48,937 nt of DNA, taken from the NCBI GenBank assembly GCA_016716885.1, contig JADJUV010000185.1:1-48937 (forward strand), given 5' to 3'. Origin of the DNA: Candidatus Trichofilum aggregatum (lineage in GTDB: Bacteria > Chloroflexota > Anaerolineae > Promineifilales > Promineifilaceae). This document shows positions 1-9,000 of this stretch, piece after piece. The translations under genes were made by a program, and so were the position numbers. The first letter of the stretch is position 1, and each line of letters starts with the position of its first letter. The notes beneath the pieces were generated by a model. That model was not told the origin of the DNA and made no database searches. It worked only from the letters and a program-made list of their open reading frames with translations.

Positions 1-2
1 GT

Positions 3-755
3 ATCTCTGAACATGTGGTTATCTGTTTTTTCCGTGACGTTATCGAAACGTTGAAAGCGGAACATGGTCTGAAGCAGGTGTATGCGTTAGGCTCAGAGAT
101 GGGGGAAGCTCCAGTTTATGAGTTAAAGGTGGATGGGCGACCGGTGTTGGTGTTTCATGCAGCGGTGGGGGCGGCGGCCGCGGCCGCGTTCCTGGAAGAA
201 CTTATTGCCCTCGGCGGCCGCAAAATCATGGCCTGTGGCGGAGCCGGGGTGTTGGATAGAACCATCACCATGGGCCACCTCATGATTCCCACGGCTGCCG
301 TGCGCGACGAAGGCACATCTTACCATTACCTGCCACCCAGCCGCGAAGTACAGGTCAACCCCGCCGCCGTGGCCGCCCTGGTAAAAGTGTTACAACGGGA
401 TAATGTGGAATACCTGTTGGGGAAAACCTGGACTACCGATGCCATCTACCGCGAAACCCCAGCGATGGTTCAGTTAAGACGGGCGGAAGGGTGTTTAATG
501 GTGGAAATGGAAGCGGCCGCGTTTCTGGCTGTGGCTCAATATCGTGGTGTGCAGTTCGGGCAAATCCTCTACGGTGGTGATGATGTCAGTAGCGACCAGT
601 GGGATTCCCGTCACTGGCAAAAGCAAACCAGCTTGCGCGAGAAACTATTCTGGCTCGCCACCGAAGCCTGTCTGGAATTAGCTGGCGGCGTGGGGGCCCG
701 GGGCGGTTTGGCGGGCGAAAACGGAGTTCCTGGGAGGGGGGGGGCTTCAGACTAA
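3..755 (+). CDS. Nucleoside phosphorylase (PNP/UDP family), 5' end cut by window
   Basis: This is a phosphorolytic nucleoside salvage enzyme that splits a nucleoside with phosphate into base and (deoxy)ribose-1-phosphate in the cytoplasm. The frame is open to the window edge; a GTG at 15 is possible, but family members have more residues before the conserved 'FFRDVIE' stretch, so I treat it as truncated. Visible motifs are 'ACGGAGVL', 'VRDEGTSYHYLPPSREV' and the substrate-loop motif 'VEMEAAAF' near residue 160, which is typical of the uridine/purine phosphorylase fold. The family normally ends soon after 'WLATEACLEL'; the last 20 or so residues are Gly-rich and run through a 9-G tract near 737-745, so the annotated tail may be a miscalled homopolymer. 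Three GCGGCCGC sites fall in the first 220 bases. The exact substrate cannot be told from this sequence. Confidence 0.85.
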   Translation: MSEHVVICFFRDVIETLKAEHGLKQVYALGSEMGEAPVYELKVDGRPVLVFHAAVGAAAAAAFLEELIALGGRKIMACGGAGVLDRTITMGHLMIPTAAVRDEGTSYHYLPPSREVQVNPAAVAALVKVLQRDNVEYLLGKTWTTDAIYRETPAMVQLRRAEGCLMVEMEAAAFLAVAQYRGVQFGQILYGGDDVSSDQWDSRHWQKQTSLREKLFWLATEACLELAGGVGARGGLAGENGVPGRGGASD

Positions 756-783
756 ATTTGCCTAAGACTTCTGTGAAGCTGTA

Positions 784-1902
784 CTAACCAAACTCCTGCT
801 TCCGATGCCGCATCCGCACCGACTGCACCACCCCAATCGCCGCCATTAGCGACCAGAGTGAGCTACCCCCATAACTCACAAACGGCAATGTCAACCCCGT
901 CACTGGCAGCAGACGCATATTCATGCCCACATTCACTATCGTCTGAAAGAAAAACGCCCCGGCAATTCCCACACAGATAAATTTGCCTGCCGGATCCGGC
1001 GTAATCATGGCTGTCTGCAAAATACGCCACATAATAAACCCTAACAAAAACAGGACCACCAGGGAACCAAAGAAAAAGCCCATTTCTTCGGTTAACATCG
1101 AAAAAATAAAGTCTGTATGTTGCACCCGCAAAAACCCAAGCTGGCTTTGTGTGCCCTGCAAATAACCCTTGCCCCACCAACTCCCCGAACCGACACTGAT
1201 CAAAGCCTGTTCCACATTAAAGACTTGCTCCCGCACAATCTCAGATTCGGCATTCGGTGTCACGAAAGAAAGCAGGCGTAATTTTTGGTACTCGGCCAAA
1301 AAGGGGAAGATTGCCACAATGCCAGCAACCCCGCTGATAGACAAAATAGCAAAGTGGGATAACGGTAAGCCTGCCATCCAGATCATGACAAACCAGACCA
1401 CGGCGAACATGATGGTCATCCCCAGGTCTGGTTGCAGAAAGATAAACACAATAGGCACACCAATATAAATAAGCCCCCGAATGGTGTTGCTAAAGCGGTG
1501 CATCTCATGTTGGTGTTGGCGGAGAAATTCGGCAAAGGTGATGGCAATGGCGATACGGCCAAACTCCGTGGGCTGAATGCGAATGGTCGAGGTGACCTGA
1601 ATCCACAACTGCACCTCGTTGCCAATAACCCCAGCCAGGGCCACATAAATAAGTGAGCCAATAAAAGCAATGTAAAGATACCAATGCAGGGCCGTGAGGT
1701 AACGATAATCTACCGCAGCCACGACTATCATTAGCACCAGACCCACCAATGCAAATTGGGTCTGGCGCAAATCCAGCCCCTCAAATTCCGGTGCACCGGT
1801 GATGGCACTGTGGATCATGAGAACGCCATAGGCGGTTAAAACTAAAACGGCGGCCAATAACCAAAGGTCAAAGTGCCGCCATACCGAAGAGCGTGAGAGC
1901 AT
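784..1902 (-). CDS. rodA: RodA, SEDS-family peptidoglycan glycosyltransferase
   Basis: RodA polymerises lipid II glycan strands during cell elongation, working with a class B penicillin-binding protein in the membrane. The 372 residues form about ten hydrophobic helices. SEDS signatures are present: 'IQPTEFGRIAI' (about 110-120), 'FLQPDLGMTIMF' (about 156-167), 'QHTDFIFSMLTEEMG' (about 266-280), and the C-terminal 'RLLPVTGLTLPFVSYGGSS'. The Asp in 'HTDF' is, as I recall, the residue corresponding to the catalytic Asp of characterised RodA proteins. It is the last gene of minC-minD-minE-rodA, 64 bp after minE, and faces the phosphorylase gene tail-to-tail across 28 bp. No GCGGCCGC site occurs in it. 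FtsW is the alternative assignment; linkage alone does not exclude it, but RodA fits better. Confidence 0.92.
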   Translation of the reverse strand: MLSRSSVWRHFDLWLLAAVLVLTAYGVLMIHSAITGAPEFEGLDLRQTQFALVGLVLMIVVAAVDYRYLTALHWYLYIAFIGSLIYVALAGVIGNEVQLWIQVTSTIRIQPTEFGRIAIAITFAEFLRQHQHEMHRFSNTIRGLIYIGVPIVFIFLQPDLGMTIMFAVVWFVMIWMAGLPLSHFAILSISGVAGIVAIFPFLAEYQKLRLLSFVTPNAESEIVREQVFNVEQALISVGSGSWWGKGYLQGTQSQLGFLRVQHTDFIFSMLTEEMGFFFGSLVVLFLLGFIMWRILQTAMITPDPAGKFICVGIAGAFFFQTIVNVGMNMRLLPVTGLTLPFVSYGGSSLWSLMAAIGVVQSVRMRHRKQEFG

Positions 1903-1966
1903 ATTCAGTTAAAGGGTGGGTATCCCATAGGGCGAAATTTATAGCCCATTCCTACTGGGATACGGT

Positions 1967-2248
1967 TTATTCTAGCGAGTAAGTCGTTGTTTGACGTCGC
2001 CCATTGGGACGGAGCGGGATTTCGGCCACCAGACGGCTTTCGGTCTGGGTACTGGTGAGATTGACCTCAACGTTGTCAGGGTCAATCGCCAGATGGCGGG
2101 CAATCACTTCGATGATGTCATCCTTGATTTGCTCCAGTAGTCCCGGCGAAATTTGACTTCGGTCGTGCACTAGCACCATTTGTAACCGGCTTTTGGCAAG
2201 TGAGCCACTTTTTTCTTTTTGCCCAAAGAGTTTTGTCAGCCAGGTCAT
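1967..2248 (-). CDS. minE: MinE, division topological specificity factor
   Basis: MinE stimulates MinD ATPase, displaces MinC and drives MinD off the membrane, so that the Z-ring inhibitor is kept away from mid-cell. The protein is 93 residues, the usual family length. The N-terminal 'WLTKLFG' is an amphipathic membrane-targeting helix, and residues about 20-32 ('SRLQMVLVHDRSQ') form the anti-MinCD helix/strand. The C-terminal topological specificity domain contains 'DIIEVIARHLAID' and a beta strand 'VEVNL'. It lies between minD (81 bp gap) and rodA (64 bp gap) in one minus-strand transcription unit. Confidence 0.93.
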   Translation of the reverse strand: MTWLTKLFGQKEKSGSLAKSRLQMVLVHDRSQISPGLLEQIKDDIIEVIARHLAIDPDNVEVNLTSTQTESRLVAEIPLRPNGRRQTTTYSLE

Positions 2249-2329
2249 GATGTTTCTCCTGATGAATCGTTGAATGCAGATGAGCCTATATGAGACGCAG
2301 ATAAAGGGAGTTGTGCGTAATGAGTCAAC

Positions 2330-3136
2330 CTAGTTGAGACTATTCACCCAATTTTTCACGCGGTCCAAGAACGTTTCTTTGTGGCTCACATCAATAAAGG
2401 GCACATCATGTCCATCTAGTCGCCGGGCAATATTGCGAAACGCCTGTCCGGCACTGGTTCCATTTTGGCCGTTGAGTACCAATGGCTGACCCCGATTGGT
2501 GGAAATAACGACGGCTTCATCTTCTGGTACGATACCAATCAACTCAATATTGAGAATATCCAGCACGTCTTGTACCGAGAGCATTTCCTGGCGGGCCACC
2601 ATAGCCGGTTTTAGGCGGTTGATGATGAGTCGGGCAGGTCCTTTTTCTTCCGCTTCGACCAGACCAATGATGCGGTCTGCGTCGCGTACGGAAGACACTT
2701 CAGGGTTGCTGACAATGAGAACCTGGTTGGCGGGGGCGATGGCGTTGCGGAAACCGCGTTCGATGCCTGCGGGGCAGTCAATCAGGATGTAATCGACTTC
2801 GGCGCGTAGTTGGTCGCAGACGACGATCATGTCGGTGGGGCTGACGGCCATTTTGTCTCGTGTTTGAGCGGCTGGGATGAGGTATAGCTCAGGCAGACGC
2901 TTGTCACGTATCATGGCCTGGCGCAAACGACAACGTCCTTCGATGACATCTACCAGATCGTAGACGATACGATTTTCTAGCCCCATGACAATATCAAGGT
3001 TACGCAAACCAATGTCGCTGTCTATGGCGACCACTTTTTTGCCCAGTGAGGCCAGGGCTACGGCCAGGTTGGCCGTGACGGTGGTTTTGCCTACACCCCC
3101 TTTACCAGAGGTAACGGTGATAACTTTTCCGCTCAT
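2330..3136 (-). CDS. minD: MinD, septum-site-determining ATPase
   Basis: MinD is a ParA/MinD-type ATPase that binds the membrane as an ATP dimer and recruits MinC. It carries the deviant Walker A 'GKGGVGKTT' at about residues 11-19, a switch I region 'DSDIGLRNLD', and a Walker B-like 'YILIDCPAG'. The C-terminus 'FLDRVKNWVNSLN' is an amphipathic helix of the kind used as a membrane-targeting sequence. Length (268) is normal. The ATG is preceded by AAAGGAA on the minus strand. It follows minC by 77 bp. No GCGGCCGC sites lie in this gene. Confidence 0.96.
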   Translation of the reverse strand: MSGKVITVTSGKGGVGKTTVTANLAVALASLGKKVVAIDSDIGLRNLDIVMGLENRIVYDLVDVIEGRCRLRQAMIRDKRLPELYLIPAAQTRDKMAVSPTDMIVVCDQLRAEVDYILIDCPAGIERGFRNAIAPANQVLIVSNPEVSSVRDADRIIGLVEAEEKGPARLIINRLKPAMVARQEMLSVQDVLDILNIELIGIVPEDEAVVISTNRGQPLVLNGQNGTSAGQAFRNIARRLDGHDVPFIDVSHKETFLDRVKNWVNSLN

Positions 3137-3213
3137 TTATATTTCCTTTAGGCCAGGCGTTGGGGGTGATTGAACGGCAGACCCCTAACACCTAAACACA
3201 CACCAAGTACACG

Positions 3214-3930
3214 TTAGCCACGTGTGGGCCAGGCTTCGGCGACGATATGGCCACTGCGAATGGCGGCCTGTTCGGGAAGGGAGTTTTTGCGTTTGCCTTC
3301 GGGGGCGACGGCGATCTGGTCGGCAATGCGCAGTTGGGTGGGGTTTAGTTCGAGGGCGCAAATGATAGCGGTGTGATCGCCGTAGGCCCCGGCGTGGACT
3401 AAACCACGTAGCCGCCCCCAAACGATGACGTTGCCGCTAGCGATGATCTCGGCTCCGGGGTTGACATCACCAATGATAACGACATCACCCTCGTGTTGGA
3501 TGGCGCGGCCGCTACGGATTGTCTCTTTTAGGAGTAAACAAGGCGTGGTATGGGCCGCGGCCGCGGGCCGGTCCTGATTATTTGTCTCCTGCCAAAAATT
3601 GCCATCCAGGTCTGTGGCACTACCTGCGATCCTTGTGGCCAGACCCAGTTGTCGGGCGGCGTCTCGGGTGCTTTCTCGCTCCGCCAGCACCGCCCACAGC
3701 TCCAGGCCATCCTCGGTAAATTGTTTGAGTAAGCGGGATAATTGGATGCGACTCAGCGGCCGCGTACCTACATCCAGCGTGACTTTGCTGCCCTTGAGAA
3801 AATCACGCTTCGTCACTAACTCACTCGCCAGGGCGGACAAGACGGCCTGATCCTCACCCTGTCCTAAAGTGAAGAGCAATCCATCACGAATCCCTTTGAT
3901 ATTGACGAGTGTGCCGTTCGGCTGGTGCAT
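3214..3930 (-). CDS. minC: MinC, septum-site-determining inhibitor of FtsZ
   Basis: MinC blocks FtsZ polymerisation away from mid-cell and is recruited to the membrane by MinD. The N-terminal domain (about 1-105, 'VNIKGIRDGLLFTLG') matches the MinC N domain; the C-terminal right-handed beta-helix (about 130-225) holds the diagnostic 'GDVVIIGDVNPGAEI', 'GNVIVWGRLRGLVHAG' and 'ALELNPTQLRIA' repeats. It is the first gene of the min-rodA unit, so the promoter should lie in 3931-4055. Three GCGGCCGC sites (3505, 3557, 3756) are in this gene, two of them in the linker between domains, while the three genes downstream have none. Confidence 0.93.
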   Translation of the reverse strand: MHQPNGTLVNIKGIRDGLLFTLGQGEDQAVLSALASELVTKRDFLKGSKVTLDVGTRPLSRIQLSRLLKQFTEDGLELWAVLAERESTRDAARQLGLATRIAGSATDLDGNFWQETNNQDRPAAAAHTTPCLLLKETIRSGRAIQHEGDVVIIGDVNPGAEIIASGNVIVWGRLRGLVHAGAYGDHTAIICALELNPTQLRIADQIAVAPEGKRKNSLPEQAAIRSGHIVAEAWPTRG

Positions 3931-4055
3931 AACGTGTATTTTTGCTCAATAGGTGAAATTACACCTAGTCGTAAACCAAATTGAGCCAATGCGGGACAAT
4001 ACAACCAATCAATTGTTGAGATAATACAACAAATCTGCCCGGATTGCAAGTCAAA

Positions 4056-4091
4056 TAAAAAAGAGAGAGGGGTTCAGTCCCGTCTCTCTTT
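4056..4091 (-). terminator. Rho-independent terminator after the HtrA-like gene
   Basis: A 13-bp stem with one mismatch (4060-4072 against 4079-4091) and a 6-nt loop, followed on the minus strand by TTTTATTT. It sits 32 bp after the minus-strand stop at 4123. The A-run on the other side could also serve the opposite strand, but the only nearby gene is on the minus strand. Confidence 0.8.
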
Positions 4092-4122
4092 CTTTTATGG
4101 TTTAGCAGAGTCTACGAGGCGA

Positions 4123-5781
4123 TTATTCCTCACTGACAATAAAGCTATTCAGAATGCGATCGAGCGCATCCAGGTCGGCTTCGGTGACAGCGAGTACGTT
4201 AACCAAAACAAAATAGCTGAGGTCTTCAGGCAGAACGGCTAATACGACATAAATGGAACCGCTACCATCACAATCTGTCCAGAGGTCGTATTTACCGGCA
4301 TAGACCGGATCGCTGTATTCAAAACGCCCATCATAAGCGCAGGAAGCTGAATAGTCGAAGGAATCCAGGTCCAGGACATCATCCGGCATGGCCAGACGTT
4401 CGGCATCAGTTAGACCTTCCAATATGTCTACGGAAGCACCAAAGAAGATGCCAGGAGTAGTCCAGGTGTCGGCCCAGGCTTGTAGATCCGGGGCGGCCCG
4501 CACAGCCAGACCGAGGGGATCGCTGGCATCACCCCATATACTACCGTCAATGTCGCTCCAGGTTGTGGGTACTTCGACGAGCAGCAGGCCGGAGTCATCG
4601 GAGATGGTGGTGTATTCGTAGGTGGTGCTACTGCCGGTCGTACCGGTATTGCCTTCAACTTCGCTACCGACCGCGGCCGCGAACGAGAACGATTGCTCTA
4701 ACGCCTGCCCATTCAACTGCCCTTCCAAGACTTCTTCGGTATCAAAACGAAGCACTTCCACGTTCAACACATCCGTAGGGCTATGACCCCGCAGAATATC
4801 ACAATAATCCGCCATGGAGCCATCCGTACCCAGAATCAAATCTTCCAGGGAAAGAATGATGTCGCCCGGTTCAATGCCTGCGTTATCGGCCGGGGAGCCA
4901 GATTTTACGGAAGCTACCCAGATACCCGTCAGACCTTCCCCATCACTTACGGCGGTGCCATTCACCCCAATGGAGGTGACATCCTGAGCCTGACGGAGTT
5001 GATCAATCACCCGAATGGCTTCGTCACGAGCAATGGCGAAATATTGGTTCAGGCTGTTAGCCCCCGCATAATTTACACCCACGATTTTGCCATTGGCATC
5101 TACCAACGGTCCACCGGAATTACCCGGGTTAATGGTGGCATCATGCTCAAGGACATAATCTACCGAAGCCCACGAGGTTTCACCACTGGCGCGTGCTTTG
5201 GAAACAATGCCCCGGGTAAGTGTATATTCCGGATCACCAAGAGGGAACCCAGCGGTATATACATCCAATCCCACATCAATTGGCCCGGCATACCATTCCA
5301 TATAGGGGAAACCCTCACCATCAATATCAATAACGGCCAGGTCAGAGCATTCGGAAACACCTAAGACACGGGCATTACGGGGCTGATCTTCACCCTCAAT
5401 ATAAACTTGCAGGAAAGCGGCCCCGGTTACAACATGGTTATTGGTGACGGCGATACCCGCCGGATCAATAATGAAACCAGAACCAGCACCCGCCGCGTTG
5501 TATTGAAAACCTTCAGCCGGGTCACGGAAGGTTCCTTCAGCAATGATTTGGATGACGGCTTTTTTCACATCTTGCAGATTGTTAACCGCCAGACTTACTT
5601 CTGTGGGGGTAGGTTCAGGGGGATTTGTAGGGGCAGGGGGTTGAGTGGGTGTGTCAGCCACGGGTGTTGCCACGTCTTCCCCACCGTTATTATTGCCGCT
5701 GTTACCACCACCCCCGCAAGCTAGTGCGGGTAACAAGAACAGAACGAATAATAAAGGCCATAGCTGTCGTTTGAGTTTCAC
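4123..5781 (-). CDS. HtrA/DegP-like S1C serine protease lipoprotein with PDZ domain
   Basis: Extracytoplasmic trypsin-fold protease probably involved in protein quality control. The signal peptide ends in a lipobox 'LPALAC' (Cys22), so the protein should be lipid-anchored. A Thr/Pro-rich linker (about 35-62) leads to the protease domain: catalytic His116 in 'TNNHVV', Asp147 in 'SDLAV', and Ser222 in 'GNSGGPLV'. A PDZ domain follows (about 280-358, 'GSPADNAGIEPGDIILSL'). Residues about 385-552 form an extra beta-rich domain ('LLLVEVPTTWSDIDGS'), resembling PsbP-like domains attached to surface proteases; that naming is tentative. The start is GTG, supported by a near-perfect ribosome binding site. 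It is monocistronic, with its own terminator at 4056-4091. Confidence 0.9.
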   Translation of the reverse strand: MKLKRQLWPLLFVLFLLPALACGGGGNSGNNNGGEDVATPVADTPTQPPAPTNPPEPTPTEVSLAVNNLQDVKKAVIQIIAEGTFRDPAEGFQYNAAGAGSGFIIDPAGIAVTNNHVVTGAAFLQVYIEGEDQPRNARVLGVSECSDLAVIDIDGEGFPYMEWYAGPIDVGLDVYTAGFPLGDPEYTLTRGIVSKARASGETSWASVDYVLEHDATINPGNSGGPLVDANGKIVGVNYAGANSLNQYFAIARDEAIRVIDQLRQAQDVTSIGVNGTAVSDGEGLTGIWVASVKSGSPADNAGIEPGDIILSLEDLILGTDGSMADYCDILRGHSPTDVLNVEVLRFDTEEVLEGQLNGQALEQSFSFAAAVGSEVEGNTGTTGSSTTYEYTTISDDSGLLLVEVPTTWSDIDGSIWGDASDPLGLAVRAAPDLQAWADTWTTPGIFFGASVDILEGLTDAERLAMPDDVLDLDSFDYSASCAYDGRFEYSDPVYAGKYDLWTDCDGSGSIYVVLAVLPEDLSYFVLVNVLAVTEADLDALDRILNSFIVSEE

Positions 5782-5788
5782 TGTTTGT

Positions 5789-5796
5789 CCTCCTTA
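5789..5796 (-). promoter_or_regulatory. Strong Shine-Dalgarno for the GTG-started protease gene
   Basis: The minus strand reads TAAGGAGG, 7 nt before the GTG at 5781-5779. This is the closest match to the anti-SD complement that I saw in the window, and it decides the GTG start. Confidence 0.75.
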
Positions 5797-6016
5797 AGAA
5801 CAGTACAAGATAAACCGGTAAGCCCATATATGCCTGAATGAAGTTGCCAGAATATGGGATAAAAAGGGAAACTGTCTTCGCTAAAGCTGGGACGGAACGG
5901 CATAACAATACCTGATGTCCTTCGTTTTGACGATATTTTATGGTGCGGCTGATTTGTAAACTATCGTGCTACTGATATGAGGACTATTTGACGCTGTTTG
6001 CCTCTTTGGAGGGGGA

Positions 6017-6022
6017 TATAAT
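6017..6022 (+). promoter_or_regulatory. Perfect TATAAT -10 box placed for a leaderless mRNA
   Basis: TATAAT ends 8 bp before the ATG at 6031, so transcription would start at or within 1-3 nt of the start codon. No Shine-Dalgarno is seen between the box and the ATG. A TTGACG at 5988-5993 is 23 bp upstream, too far for a usual -35; TGTTTG at 5995-6000 is at 16 bp spacing but weak. Inference: leaderless transcript, perhaps with an activator or extended recognition. Confidence 0.5.
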
Positions 6023-6030
6023 CGGCTGGT

Positions 6031-9000
6031 ATGGGGAAGTTGACGATTATGGTGTTAGATGGGCTGACCATTCGTGTCGATGGGCGGCTGGTAACGGGGT
6101 TTAAGTCGCGTAAGGCCGAGGCCATGTTGGTTTATCTGGCCTGTCAGCCGCGGCCGCAAACCCGTGACCATCTCGCCAACCTGTTATGGGAAGGCAGTGA
6201 CCCCAACCAGGCCGGGGCCAACCTGCGTAAAACCCTCTCTGATCTGCGCCAAAACCTGGGCGATTTCCTGCTCATCAACCGGGATGAGATCAGCCTTAAC
6301 CCGGAATGTGATTGGTGGCTGGACGCGGCCGCGTTCCAACATCTCCTCAAAAACGCCCACCACAACAACTGGCGCGACCTGGAACAAGCCCTCACCTTCT
6401 ACCAGGGCGATTTTCTGGCCGGGTTCTTCCTGCGGGAAAACCTGGCCTTTGATGAATGGGCTTCGCTGGCACGGGAACGCTGGCGCCTGTTGGCCCTTTC
6501 GGCTTTGAGCCAGCTTGTTACGCATTGTTTGCACAGTCGGCGTTATGATTTGGGCGTAGCCCAGGCCACCCGTTGGCTCAACCTTGATCCGTTCAATGAA
6601 ACGGCGCACCGGCTGATGATGCGCCTGTATGCCCGGCGCGGTCAACGTAACCTGGCTCTGGCCCAATTTGCCACCTGTCAGAACACCCTGGCCGATGAGT
6701 TAGGCGTAGAACCCACAGCCACGACGCTGGCTCTGGCCGACCGAATTCGTTTTGCCCCCCAACAGCCGCTATTTATATCACCTGCCTTCACCCCGCTCAT
6801 TGGCCGTGAGAAGGAGTTGACTCAGATGAGTCAGGCCCTGGAAACGGGGCGGCTGGTAACGATAACCGGTGTGCCAGGGAGTGGCAAAACCCGTCTGGCC
6901 GCGGAAGCGACCGCGATTCATACCAGCGATTTTCAGCATGGCGTTTATCTTATTTCAGCCACCGCCAGTCCGTGGCTGGCCGCGGTGAGTCAGGTTTTGG
7001 CCTTACCAGAAACAAACACGATTAACCAACTGGCACTGGCCTTACGCGGCCGCGAACGGCTCCTCATTCTCGATGATTGGCGACCAACCCCAGAGGCCCT
7101 ATTATTTGTCACTGGCCTGCTCCAGCAAACGAACGCCCTCAAACTCATCCTCATCACCCACCAACCAACCGGTCTGCCCGGCGAACAGGTGTTACCGCTG
7201 GCTGGCCTGTCCTACCCGCCCCCAGATTCGGACGCGGATATAGCCCTTTTTCCCGCCGGTCAGTTGTTTTTACAGCAGGCCCGCCGAGTCCGGCTGGATT
7301 TTGCCCTTACCCCGGAAAATACCCATGATGTGCGTCATATTTGCCAACTGGTGGCTGGGTTGCCGCGTGAACTGGAACGCGCGGCCGCGACCATTCGCGC
7401 CTTCACCCCGCGCCAAATAGCCGCCCAACTGGCCGAAAACCAGGCCAACCCGGCACACACACCCGAATCAATCAAGGCTACCCATTCCCTTTGGCCTGAT
7501 GCCAGTTCGTTAGATGGGGACGAGCAGATTCAACTGGACGACCTGTCACCTATGTTGCTACGTTCGGCCAGACCCCAGGCCGCACTGATCATCCGGTTGT
7601 TGGGTGGGTTTCAACTGACCTGGCAGGGAGAGCCGTTAGCAGGCTTCAAGTCACGCAAGGCCGAAGCGTTGGTTGCTTATCTGGTGTGCCAGCCCCGCCC
7701 CCATGCTCGTGAAACGTTAGCGACCATGTTTTGGGATGAGAGTAGTCAGGAGCAGGCGCTGGCAAATTTGCGCAAGCTCCTGACTGAGTTGCCCGCCTCT
7801 CTGGCCGATTATTTGCACATTACCCGGCAGACGATCACCTTTAATAGCGAAAAATCCCATTGGCTGGACGCGGCCGCGTTTCAGCAACTTCTCTCATCCG
7901 GTGATGGCACGTTGGCCGCGCTGGAAGTCGCCATTCGCCTGTATCAAGGGGCATTCCTGGCGGATTTTCATTTACCAGATAGCCCGGAGTTTGAAAGCTG
8001 GGCCGCGTTAGCCCGAGAGCGCTGGCATCATCAATTCAGTCAGGCTTTACGCACAGTGGCGCAAACCTGCCTGCATCGTCGCCAATACGGGCAGGGATTG
8101 GTTTATGCCCGTCGCCTATATGAAATTGAACCACTAAGCGAGCAGGCCCAAAGGCTTGTCATGCTTTTGCTGGCCCGCCAGGGGCATATCACCGAGGCAC
8201 TGCATCAATACCAACAGTTCCAGGCCCTGCTGTTAACGCAATTAGGCATTGCCCCCACCGCCGAAACTCAGGCGTTAGCCGAACGGATTCAAACCGTTTC
8301 GGGGCAAGCCAATCAACTACCACCCCCCCCGGTTCATTTTGTAGGTCGGGAACAGGAGTTGATGTTGATCAACCAATGGTTGGATGATCCGGCTTGCCGC
8401 TTGTTAACGATAACGGGGCCAGGTGGGGTGGGCAAAACGACATTGGCGCAGGTCGCGGCCGCGGACCGGCAGGTAGATTATTTGCATGGCGTGACGTTTG
8501 CCTCGATGGTGGGGGTCGTTAATCTGGATGAATTGGTGCCCACCCTCGCGGCCGCGTTGGGATTCTCCTTCAGCGGAGCACAGCCGCCCCGCCAACAACT
8601 GCTCAACTACCTGCGCCAAAAAGAGCTTTTGCTGGTGCTAGATAACAGCGAAACACTTACCAGCACCGCCCTGAGCGGTAGCCTGGATTTGGTATTAGAC
8701 ATCTTGCAGCAAGCGCCCCAGGTGAAAATCCTGGCGACTTCGCGTGATCGCTTTAATGTAGCGGCCGAGCAGGTGTGCCACTTGCTAGGATTGCCCCTGC
8801 CGCCACCCCAGGCAGAATTGGCGCAGTTGGTTGCCAATGAAGCGGTGCAACTATTCGCGCTACGCGCCGAGGCCAAACAACCCACGTTTGCCCTGACAGC
8901 GGAAACGGCCCCGGATGTGGCGGCCATTTGTCGCCTGGTACAGGGTGTGCCGTTGGGGGTGGAACTTGCGGCCGCGGCGGTGGCTTTTTATCCCGTCCGG

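Noticed and set aside
4783..5364. 193-codon open frame on the plus strand
   Set aside because: It is antisense to the HtrA-like protease gene, which has clear catalytic motifs; the antisense product shows no known features.
5988..5993. TTGACG as the -35 of the BTAD promoter
   Set aside because: Spacing to TATAAT is 23 bp, too long for a standard sigma-70 promoter.
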